A stretch of 16,671 nt of DNA from RGIG3513 sp045658985 (GTDB lineage Bacteria; Bacillota; Clostridia; Oscillospirales; Butyricicoccaceae), in NCBI GenBank assembly GCA_045658985.1, contig JAZOWC010000042.1:1-16671 (forward strand), written 5' to 3'. The notes beneath the pieces are model-generated. The model was not told the DNA's origin. It ran no database searches and worked only from the letters and a program-made list of their open reading frames with translations. This document shows positions 1 through 5,886 of the stretch, piece by piece. The translations under genes were made by a program, and so were the position numbers. Every line of letters starts with the position of its first letter. Within the stretch, counting starts at the first letter, position 1.

Positions 1-332
1 CCGCTTGGCCTCCGACTTATATTGCCGAGCTGACGGTTCACACCCTGGAGCTTGTAGGTATCTCGATAATCATCTTCGGATCTATCAAGGCGCTGATCCT
101 CGCACTGAGAAAGCAGATCAAGAAGGATGAATGCAGGAACAACACCATCGTGGATCTCGGCCGTGCTTTGGCGCTCGCCCTTGAGTTTAAGATGGGCGCG
201 GAGATCGTAAACACGGTTATTATCCGTGAGCTGCGCGAGCTTGGAATTTTAGCAATCGTCATCGCCCTCAGAGCTCTTCTGGCAGTGCTGATCCATTGGG
301 AGATCAAGAACGAGAAAAAGGAAGAGCATTGA
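1..332 (+). CDS. DUF1622 family membrane protein, 3' part only
   Basis: The gene enters from the left edge, open in frame from base 3, so its start is missing. About 109 residues are visible, ending at a TGA at 330-332. They show a hydrophobic helix (roughly VGISIIIFGSIKALILAL), a basic turn, the segment IVDLGRALALALEFKMGAEI, then a second hydrophobic helix (LGILAIVIALRALLAVLI) and a charged tail. The central LGRALALALEFKMGAEIVNT stretch and the helix layout match DUF1622, a family of small multi-pass inner membrane proteins with no assigned function; full members are only slightly longer than what is seen. No partner gene is visible, and a strong terminator directly follows, so it is transcribed independently of the oxidoreductase downstream. 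The family call is from recognition of the sequence; function is unknown. Confidence 0.8.
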   Translation, partial: AWPPTYIAELTVHTLELVGISIIIFGSIKALILALRKQIKKDECRNNTIVDLGRALALALEFKMGAEIVNTVIIRELRELGILAIVIALRALLAVLIHWEIKNEKKEEH

Positions 333-360
333 CCTTGGGCGCTGCGCCTCAAGGACAGTG

Positions 361-400
361 AAAACCGATACGGATCTGTAGCCGTATCGGTTTTTCTTTT
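361..400 (+). terminator. Rho-independent terminator after the DUF1622 gene
   Basis: Arms AACCGATACGG (363-373) and CCGTATCGGTT (382-392) pair perfectly around an 8-base loop, and the outer A and T runs extend the stem. The right arm runs into a T-rich tract ending near 400. It sits 28 bases after the DUF1622 stop. Confidence 0.93.
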
Positions 401-571
401 GATTTTTCGCTTTTAATGATATGCCGTCTTCGGTAGCGGGGCGTCAGCGCGGAGCTTGTGCCAAAGACCGCCCCCCGTGTTAAATTTCCGCGAGCCTTTT
501 TCCCGCCCTTTACATCCCGAAGCACCGAGGGCGCAGAAGATAGAAAAGATGGGCGAAATTTCAAAAAACAC

Positions 572-600
572 TTGACTTTAAATGCTAAAAAAGCTACAAT
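572..600 (+). promoter_or_regulatory. Sigma-A promoter of the oxidoreductase gene
   Basis: TTGACT (572-577) and TACAAT (595-600) are separated by 17 bases, close to the sigma-A consensus. Predicted transcription starts near 607, giving a leader of about 40 bases that contains a palindrome. The stretch from 401 to 571, between the previous terminator and this promoter, holds no gene or clear structure that I can see. Confidence 0.85.
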
Positions 601-615
601 AAAGTTACGTAAAAC

Positions 616-628
616 CCCGAAATTCGGG
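616..628. promoter_or_regulatory. Palindrome in the oxidoreductase leader, possible operator
   Basis: CCCGAA-A-TTCGGG is a perfect 6+6 palindrome around a single central A. It lies just downstream of the predicted transcription start and 7 bases before the GGAGGA ribosome binding site. It could be an operator for a LacI- or GntR-type repressor, since sugar dehydrogenase genes are often controlled that way, or a short leader hairpin. No regulator gene is adjacent. The palindrome is seen directly; the role is inference. Confidence 0.45.
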
Positions 629-647
629 ACGTGTGGAGGATAGAAAA

Positions 648-1727
648 ATGGAAAAGATCAAGATCGCGGTCGTCGGCACCGGAAACATCTGTAAGAGTGC
701 CCATATGCCCGCTTATATGAAGAGAGATGACGTAGAGGTCATCGCTTGTGCAGACATCGATTTCGAGAAAGCAAAGGCTTTTGCCGAGCATTTCGGCATT
801 CCCGCGGCTTACAGCTCTGTTGAGGAGCTTCTTGCTAACTGCAAGCCCGACTACGTTGACGTTTGCACCTGGCCTGCGGCTCACGCTCCCGTTGCTATCG
901 CTGCGGCAAACGCAGGCTGCCACGTTATGTGTGAGAAGCCCATCTGCCACAACTTCGAGGATGCGCTCAAGCTCAAAGAGGCTATTGACAGAAACGGTGT
1001 TAAGTTCATGCTCGCTGTCCCCCTTCGTTACGGCAGAACCGCTGTACACGCAAGAAAGCTTGTGGACGAGGGCGTTCTCGGTGAGGTTTACTACGGAAAG
1101 ACCGCATACGTGCGCCAAAGAGGTATCCCCGGCGGTTGGTTCTCCTGCACCAAGTATGCAGGCGGCGGCCCCATCATCGACATCGGCGTACACAGAATCG
1201 ACCTTGCTTGGTATATGATGGGTTGTCCCAAGCCCGTTTCCGTCCTTGCAGCCGCTTCCTACAAGATCGGCGACTATCGCAGCAAGCCCAAGGCTGACCC
1301 CGTTACCGGTGAGGTTTCCGCCACCAACGATTGGGCAGGCGCAACCGTTGCTGATTACAAGTTCGACGTAGAGGATTCCGCAAGCGGCGTGTTCCGCTTC
1401 GAGAACGGCGCTCAGCTTATCTTTGAAACCGCTTGGTCCTTCAACGGCCCCGTTAACAATTCCACTCAGGTGGCAGGCGAGAAGGCGGGAATTACCCTTG
1501 AGCCCTTCAAGCTTTACAAGGCAGACGGCGAGAAGCTTATCGAGGAAAACATTGAGGGCAATTTCGCAGGAAATTACTTCGAGGACGAGATCGATCATTT
1601 CATCGATTGCGTAAGAAACGACAAGACTCCCTCCTCCAACATCGATCAGGCAGTTCAGCTTCAGGCTATGCTCATGGGTATCTATGAGTCCTCCAAGGCA
1701 GGCTGCGAGATCAAGTTGAATTGTTGA
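648..1727 (+). CDS. Gfo/Idh/MocA family NAD(P)-dependent oxidoreductase
   Basis: This 359-residue cytosolic enzyme probably oxidises a sugar, sugar acid or cyclitol using NAD(P). The N-terminal Rossmann fold begins with the dinucleotide loop VVGTGNICKSAHMPAY (residues 8-23). The EKP signature with the catalytic-site lysine is at 96-98 (MCEKPIC). The C-terminal alpha/beta domain carries GGGPIIDIGVHRIDLAWYMMG-type residues, with DIGVH at 178-182 and the usual active-site Asp and His. Length is typical for the family. I chose ATG 648 because GGAGGA at 635-640 is spaced 7 bases from it; the in-frame GTG at 633 lies upstream of that site. It is a single-gene unit between its own promoter and terminator. 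Codons are strongly skewed to GCT, GTT, CTT, CCC, AAG and GAG compared with the genes further right, which suggests high expression. Substrate cannot be deduced from sequence alone (inositol, scyllo-inositol, glucose-fructose and N-acetylhexosamine enzymes all share this fold). Confidence 0.93.
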   Translation: MEKIKIAVVGTGNICKSAHMPAYMKRDDVEVIACADIDFEKAKAFAEHFGIPAAYSSVEELLANCKPDYVDVCTWPAAHAPVAIAAANAGCHVMCEKPICHNFEDALKLKEAIDRNGVKFMLAVPLRYGRTAVHARKLVDEGVLGEVYYGKTAYVRQRGIPGGWFSCTKYAGGGPIIDIGVHRIDLAWYMMGCPKPVSVLAAASYKIGDYRSKPKADPVTGEVSATNDWAGATVADYKFDVEDSASGVFRFENGAQLIFETAWSFNGPVNNSTQVAGEKAGITLEPFKLYKADGEKLIEENIEGNFAGNYFEDEIDHFIDCVRNDKTPSSNIDQAVQLQAMLMGIYESSKAGCEIKLNC

Positions 1728-1744
1728 TCATTTCTTCAAAAGAC

Positions 1745-1796
1745 AGGCGCTCTCTTCCTATCGTGCTTCGGCATAGGGCAGGGAGTGCCTTTTTTG
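1745..1796 (+). terminator. Terminator of the oxidoreductase gene
   Basis: AGGCGCTCTC (1745-1754) pairs with GGGAGTGCCT (1781-1790), allowing two G-T wobbles, with an inner CCTAT/ATAGG stem. It runs directly into six Ts (1790-1795), 17 bases after the stop codon. Confidence 0.85.
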
Positions 1797-2136
1797 TCGG
1801 GGGCTTGCCCGAGATAAAAGCAAAAAGAGGACACCCCGGCGCACCTGCGATAAAGCAGGTACGCATCGATATAAATCCGCATATGCGGATTTTCGATATA
1901 CGCTAACGCGTTTGATATATTGCTGATGGCAACTATGTACCATCAGCAACTCGATATGCTCACTGCGTGAGCGCGGATTTATGTCATATCGAGTTTGAGC
2001 GAAGCGAAAACATATCGAATTTGTTGTTTTGCGAATATATTTCGCAAAACAGCGAATATATCGAGCCGAGCGAAGCGACGGCATATCGACAAAAATAAAA
2101 ATAGCTTTTGTGCCCGCAAAAGCAGTGCCTATAAAG
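1797..2136. repeat. Intergenic mosaic of nested palindromes (REP/MITE-like)
   Basis: This gene-free stretch is almost wholly built of inverted and direct repeats. In order: TCGGG/CCCGA (1797-1812); ACCTGC/GCAGGT (1843-1860); a perfect 20-base palindrome with arms AAATCCGCAT and ATGCGGATTT (1873-1892), flanked by direct copies of TCGATATA (1866, 1893); a 10-bp stem TTGCTGATGG/CCATCAGCAA (1920-1949); CTCGATATG/CATATCGAG (1950-1993) enclosing GCTCAC/GTGAGC (1958-1972); GTTTTGCGAA/TTCGCAAAAC (2026-2050); and GCTTTTG/CAAAAGC (2104-2123). Two sibling units, at 1986-2018 and 2058-2089, share ATATCGAG, AGCGAAGCGA and CATATCGA. TCGATATAAATCCGC (1866-1880) can also pair at long range with GCGGATTTAT (1973-1982) and its ATCGA continuation. 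No open frame with a ribosome binding site or recognisable protein lies here. A dispersed, non-autonomous repeat is the likeliest explanation; a structured RNA is possible. Confidence 0.75.
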
Positions 2137-2176
2137 AAAAAAGGACGAAGAATCTTAACAATTCTTCGTCCTTTTT
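2137..2176. terminator. Perfect bidirectional terminator after sigE
   Basis: A 16-bp perfect stem with arms AAAAAGGACGAAGAAT (2138-2153) and ATTCTTCGTCCTTTTT (2161-2176) surrounds the loop CTTAACA. A-runs and T-runs on both sides let it stop transcription from either side: the minus-strand spoIIGA-sigE transcript and any plus-strand read-through of the repeat mosaic. It lies about 90 bases beyond the sigE stop codon. Confidence 0.9.
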
Positions 2177-2265
2177 CTGTCGGTAGGAATTGTTCCATTG
2201 TATACTGCTCTATCACATGCACCATCCGTGCGATCCTTTTTTTTGTACCCGATGCCTTTCGGCAG

Positions 2266-2988
2266 CTACATTACCCGCGACAGATCCTTGCGCAGGCGGT
2301 TGATTATCTTCTTTTCCAGCCGCGATATGTAGGATTGGGATATGCCGAGGGCGTCGGCGACCTCCTTTTGGGTCATTTCGTCACGCCCGTAGAGTCCAAA
2401 CCTCATAGCGATAATGGTCTGCTCCCGCTCGGGGAGCCTGCTCAGCAGCTCAAGCAGAATACTCCTCTCGGCATCGTCCTCCACGGGGCGCATAACGCAG
2501 TCGGGCTCGGTGCCCAGTATGTCCGACAGAAGCAGCTCGTTGCCGTCCCAGTCGGTATTCAGCGGCTCGTCAATGGATACCTCACTCCGCTGGTTTGCCG
2601 TCTTTCGCAGATGCATCAGTATCTCGTTCTCGATGCATCTCGATGCGTAGGTGGCCAGCTTGGTATTCTTGTCGAGTCTGTAGGTATTCACCGCTTTGAT
2701 GAGACCGATAGTGCCGATGCTCACCAGATCCTCGGTGCCTACTCCGGTGTTGTCAAACTTGCGCGCAATATAAACAACCAGCCGCAGATTATGCTCAATG
2801 AGCTTTGAGCGGATATCCTGCTCCTGCCCCGTATAGCGTGAAAGCAGCTCCAGCTCCTCCTCGCTGTTCAGCGGCGGGGGCAGGGAATCACTGCCGCCTA
2901 TGTAGTGTATCTGATTATCGCGCAAAAACCCCAGTCTCTGCAGAAGTTTCCGCAGTTTTTCAAGCAGTTTTACAGCCAATACTCTCAT
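2266..2988 (-). CDS. sigE: Sporulation sigma factor SigE (pro-sigma-E)
   Basis: SigE directs RNA polymerase to early mother-cell genes after asymmetric division. The 240 residues align from end to end with Bacillus subtilis SigE as I remember it. The N-terminal pro-sequence is present (basic, amphipathic, about residues 1-28), followed by the hallmark IHYIGGSDSLPPPL (27-40) around the cleavage site. Region 2 reads LRLVVYIARKFDNTG (68-82), DLVSIGTIGLIKAVNTY (87-103) and LATYASRCIENEILMHLRK (111-129). WDGNELLLSDILGT (147-160) is also diagnostic. Region 4.2 has the helix-turn-helix TQKEVADALGISQSYISRLE (206-225). ATG 2988 is preceded by AGGAG (3001-2997) at 8 bases. The gene starts 3 bases after the spoIIGA stop, whose 3' end carries the ribosome binding site, so the two are translationally linked. 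The sigG gene that normally follows in Firmicutes is not here; the terminator and repeats follow instead. Confidence 0.97.
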   Translation of the reverse strand: MRVLAVKLLEKLRKLLQRLGFLRDNQIHYIGGSDSLPPPLNSEEELELLSRYTGQEQDIRSKLIEHNLRLVVYIARKFDNTGVGTEDLVSIGTIGLIKAVNTYRLDKNTKLATYASRCIENEILMHLRKTANQRSEVSIDEPLNTDWDGNELLLSDILGTEPDCVMRPVEDDAERSILLELLSRLPEREQTIIAMRFGLYGRDEMTQKEVADALGISQSYISRLEKKIINRLRKDLSRVM

Positions 2989-2991
2989 TTT

Positions 2992-3831
2992 TCACACTCC
3001 TATAATAGCGCTGCATCCGTTGATCGTTATTTCGCGGTGGCTTATGCCGACTATCCTGTGGTCTTTTTTGCCGTCTATGAGTATGCAGTCGGGTTTTATG
3101 CACACCATCAGTCCGCCGTCTGACGCTGTAGAATAGGGGATGAGCGAAAACATCCCGGGATACATCCTGCCCAGTGTCTCAAAACATTCGGGCGGCGCGG
3201 CGGATTTTTTCAGAACCTCTGCGGCATCGTCGGGCAAAAGCCGCAGGCACTCGCATCGGCTGAGCACCAGCACGGGTTTTCCCGTAAAAGGCTCGAACAG
3301 GGCGTTGCCGCTGTCACGGTAGGCGCTGACGGTCAGACTTTTGCCCAACAGGGTTATCTCGGCCTTTGACTGCCTTCCGCCACGGGCAGCTTCGCCGCAG
3401 GAGAACACAAGCCGCATTACGCAATAGGCCAGCAGGGATGCACATATGAGCATGGGCAGCGACAGATTGGCATACAGAGCGCCGCCGCGCACGCTGACTC
3501 CGTCCAGCAGTCCGAGCCAGCACACGGCGCTGACTCCTCCCGCAAAAGCAAATGACATAGCGCAAAACAGGGTGCATGTGTTGGCAAGTCTGTGCCTGCC
3601 GAATGTTATCAGGCACACCAGCGCACACACGAGCGCCTTGGCGCACAGGGACAGATAGGTGCTCATAGGCAGCAGATACAGAGGCAGAGCGCAGACAGCG
3701 GCAAAAGCCGCACCCAAAGCTAACCGCCACCACCTGACGTATCGGCCCAGCAGGGTTGCCGTAATACGAAGCAGAAGATAGTCGGGGATCAGATTGGTGA
3801 CAAACAGCAGGTCGATATAAACAACTTTCAT
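2992..3831 (-). CDS. spoIIGA: Sigma-E processing peptidase SpoIIGA
   Basis: SpoIIGA is a membrane-embedded aspartic protease that removes the pro-sequence of SigE at the sporulation septum when signalled from the forespore (SpoIIR in Bacillus). The 279-residue product opens with the family signature MKVVYIDLLFVTNLIPDYLL, then several hydrophobic helices up to about residue 145. The soluble protease half has the aspartyl motif YRDSGNALFEPFTGKPVLVL (171-190), with D173 as candidate catalytic Asp, and the second conserved block IPYSTASDGGLMVCIKPD (231-248). It is about 30 residues shorter than the Bacillus protein but within the clostridial range. The ATG is fixed by the conserved N-terminus, yet no good ribosome binding site precedes it (GTACAATCAAAGT directly upstream). 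It lies 3 bases upstream of sigE and 38 bases after the unknown protein gene. Identification is firm. Confidence 0.95.
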   Translation of the reverse strand: MKVVYIDLLFVTNLIPDYLLLRITATLLGRYVRWWRLALGAAFAAVCALPLYLLPMSTYLSLCAKALVCALVCLITFGRHRLANTCTLFCAMSFAFAGGVSAVCWLGLLDGVSVRGGALYANLSLPMLICASLLAYCVMRLVFSCGEAARGGRQSKAEITLLGKSLTVSAYRDSGNALFEPFTGKPVLVLSRCECLRLLPDDAAEVLKKSAAPPECFETLGRMYPGMFSLIPYSTASDGGLMVCIKPDCILIDGKKDHRIVGISHREITINGCSAIIGV

Positions 3832-3869
3832 ACTTTGATTGTACTATGCCGCGCAGTCGAAAACTGTCC

Positions 3870-4379
3870 CTAAACAGGCTCGGGCATATTACCCGTGATT
3901 TTTATTGCGGCGTACTGCATATTGCCCGAATCGAATACCCGCATACAAAAGAAGAATGGCGCCATAGAGCAGGGCTGATTGGCGTACAGCGGGAAATATA
4001 CGTACCGCTCCTCTCTGTACACAGCCGTTTTTACACGGGGCGTGGCCTGCAGACAACTTTTCAGCAGCTCGTCGGAGCAAAAATCCCACCCACCCCCATC
4101 TTCCCCGTGTGACAGAGCAAAGGGCAGGGGCGGACAGATATTTTCACCGGGCAGAGAGCGAAGCACCTCACAGCCTGACCAGCTGCCGTGAGGGATGTTG
4201 CTTCGGGTGAGCACAAACTCATCCCCACGCGGCACCATTACCCCAAGCGCAAGTCGGCCGGCGCCTTTTAGCTCAAGCCTGTATATGTATTTTTTGTCGG
4301 CGGGGCAGGCGGCGGTAATAGTGTTGCCGCTCAGGCTTGCCCGACCTACGGTATGTCCGTTAAGCGTGATGGAAAGCAA
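3870..4379 (-). CDS. Unrecognised 169-residue protein upstream of spoIIGA
   Basis: I do not recognise this protein. It begins LSITLNGHTVGRASLSG and has a beta-rich look: YIYRLELKGAGRLALGVMVP (residues 36-55), then DEFVLTRSNIPHGSW, where an LGVMVP...FVLTR block looks like a sandwich or barrel repeat, a proline/glycine-rich middle (about 80-105), and a C-terminal part with VYREERYVYFPLYANQPCSM and MQYAAIKITGNM. No signal peptide or clear membrane helix is seen, so it is probably cytosolic. The frame has no ATG before residue 47. I chose TTG at 4379 because GAGGTG (4392-4387) sits 7 bases before it; the TTG at 4397 has no site. The ribosome binding site lies in the right arm of the ligase terminator and the start follows its T-run, an unusual arrangement. 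Its end is 38 bases from spoIIGA, so a sporulation link is possible by position only. Confidence 0.7.
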   Translation of the reverse strand: MLSITLNGHTVGRASLSGNTITAACPADKKYIYRLELKGAGRLALGVMVPRGDEFVLTRSNIPHGSWSGCEVLRSLPGENICPPLPFALSHGEDGGGWDFCSDELLKSCLQATPRVKTAVYREERYVYFPLYANQPCSMAPFFFCMRVFDSGNMQYAAIKITGNMPEPV

Positions 4380-4413
4380 AAAAATACACCTCGGCAAATA
4401 CTATGCCGAGGCG
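4378..4413 (-). terminator. Terminator of the ligase-like gene, overlapping the next start
   Basis: Reading the minus strand, CCTCGGCA (4411-4404) pairs with TGCCGAGG (4396-4389) around a 7-base loop, extended by a G-T and a C-G pair, and is followed after two bases by seven Ts (4384-4378). It begins about 19 bases after the ligase-like stop. The right arm contains the GAGGTG ribosome binding site of the next gene. Confidence 0.8.
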
Positions 4414-4431
4414 GTGATTTTTATGAGGGTA

Positions 4432-5886
4432 TCATTCTCTTTTTTTACTGCACATTCCAAGCAGCAGCCAGTGATAGGGCGCGGTGATACAGATGCTGAA
4501 CAGAAACAGCGACTGCACCATATACCCAACAAGTCCGTATACACAGGGTGAGGGACGCTTTTTGCCAAACAGCGCCGAAAGCTGCGCCGCTGCAAACGAA
4601 ACAAGTCCAAAAAGGCCGATATTGACCAGCAGATTGAGGTACTCGTTGTGGGCGTTGTCCACCGAGGTGTACACGTATTCGCCCTTGAGGGGAGAATATC
4701 GGCTGAATGTTATATCAAGCCGCTGATATATGGTGTTGGGCCCGCCGCCAAAGAGCGGATTCTGTGCAAACAGATCTATTGACTTTGACCATATCAGTAT
4801 ACGGCTTGAGCCGAACTCCTCACTGACGTTGCCCTGCATCACCTCGCGCAGCTCAAATACAAATCCCTCCGTGGCTCTGCTGCCGAGCACAAACAGCAGA
4901 GCGATCAGCAGAGCGGTCACACCCAGCAAAAACAGCACCCCTCTTGCCCTGCCAAAGTTGATACGGAATGGGCAGATATAACAGAGCAGAGACAGCGCGG
5001 CAAGCACCACGGCGGCAAGCAGAATAAACACAAGCATAATATCTGCCCGCAGCGCAAACTTCAGTTCGGGATAGGTGTAGCTTGGAACGAGGAGGTATTT
5101 TGCCGCAGCAGACACCGCGAGACAGCCGAGGGCAAGCAGTATTCTGCTCAGTCTGCGGGATGACTTGAACAGCGTCACACACGCCAAAGCCAATGCCGCG
5201 CAGCAGCCCAGCATACCGCCCAGCACACCGGTGTACAGCAGGACAAAGAAGGTCACCGTCATTACGGGCAGAACGAGGGCCGAGCGTTTGGTCTTGCCGG
5301 TTACAAAGAATGCAAACATAAATGGCACAGCGACGCACATGAACGCGCAGGCGATGCCTTCGTTGCCCAGCGTGCTCAAAAATCTCGCCGTGTACACATC
5401 CTGAGCGGCGTAGTAGTAATATTCGGCGGGGTAGAGGTGCAGGGGATTTTTGTCCATAAACTGCACTAATCCCACGCACGAGAACACCGCAGAGGACAGA
5501 CACAGGGGCAGGGCATAAGCACGCCTGAATCGGATACCCGACGCACACACAAACACCAGCAGATACAGCAGCAGGGTAGGCACACCCTCGTCTCTGCCAA
5601 TGCCCATGAGGGTTCTGACAGGATAGTCGGACAAAATTGCCGACAGTATCACCGCGGCAGCAAAGGCAGCCACCGCCCAATGTGCGGGGGTCATTTTTAT
5701 CCTCCGCCGTCCGCAATTAAGCCACAGGATCAGTCTGCACAGGGCATATGCCACCGTCACCGATGCAAAAAACCAATACTTGGTCATGGTGATATTGGTG
5801 TATCCTCCGGGCAGTACAAACAGCGGAAACACGCCCAGCATCAGCCAGACGTATAGGTCATTCAGTATCCGTTCAGCCTTTGTCAT
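4432..5886 (-). CDS. O-antigen ligase / Wzy polymerase family membrane protein
   Basis: This 484-residue polytopic membrane protein has about a dozen hydrophobic segments. It carries the Wzy_C (O-antigen ligase-like) signature in its C-terminal third: GSSRILIWSKSIDLFAQNPL (359-378), FGGGPNT (379-385), and after a long outer loop DNAHNEYLNLLVNIGLFGL (410-428), whose H413 matches the histidine conserved across WaaL/Wzy proteins. The family joins or polymerises undecaprenyl-linked glycans on the outer face of the membrane. In a Gram-positive cell this could be a capsule polymerase, teichoic/secondary wall polymer ligase or protein O-glycosylation ligase. ATG 5886 lies inside the last codons of the uridine phosphorylase gene (14-base overlap) and lacks its own ribosome binding site, so translation is probably coupled. 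No glycosyltransferases are adjacent, so the glycan cannot be named. Confidence 0.88.
   Translation of the reverse strand: MTKAERILNDLYVWLMLGVFPLFVLPGGYTNITMTKYWFFASVTVAYALCRLILWLNCGRRRIKMTPAHWAVAAFAAAVILSAILSDYPVRTLMGIGRDEGVPTLLLYLLVFVCASGIRFRRAYALPLCLSSAVFSCVGLVQFMDKNPLHLYPAEYYYYAAQDVYTARFLSTLGNEGIACAFMCVAVPFMFAFFVTGKTKRSALVLPVMTVTFFVLLYTGVLGGMLGCCAALALACVTLFKSSRRLSRILLALGCLAVSAAAKYLLVPSYTYPELKFALRADIMLVFILLAAVVLAALSLLCYICPFRINFGRARGVLFLLGVTALLIALLFVLGSRATEGFVFELREVMQGNVSEEFGSSRILIWSKSIDLFAQNPLFGGGPNTIYQRLDITFSRYSPLKGEYVYTSVDNAHNEYLNLLVNIGLFGLVSFAAAQLSALFGKKRPSPCVYGLVGYMVQSLFLFSICITAPYHWLLLGMCSKKRE

Noticed and set aside
594..1598. A 334-codon open frame on the minus strand opposite the oxidoreductase gene
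   Set aside because: It is an antisense shadow of a strongly codon-biased gene. It has no ribosome binding site, its composition (Val, Leu, Ala, Gly, Cys rich) is what the biased sense codons dictate, and the sense gene has unmistakable family motifs.
1860..2090. A CRISPR array or iteron-type replication origin in the repeat region
   Set aside because: Only two similar units occur, with irregular spacing and no constant spacer length; no cas, rep or partition gene is near.
1758..2225. A 155-codon minus-strand frame across the repeat region
   Set aside because: It is made almost wholly of palindromic repeats and both terminators; the apparent protein is a by-product of the repeats.
2029..2808. 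A 259-codon plus-strand frame covering the repeat mosaic, terminator and sigE antisense
   Set aside because: It combines repeat, terminator and antisense sigE sequence, and has no ribosome binding site.
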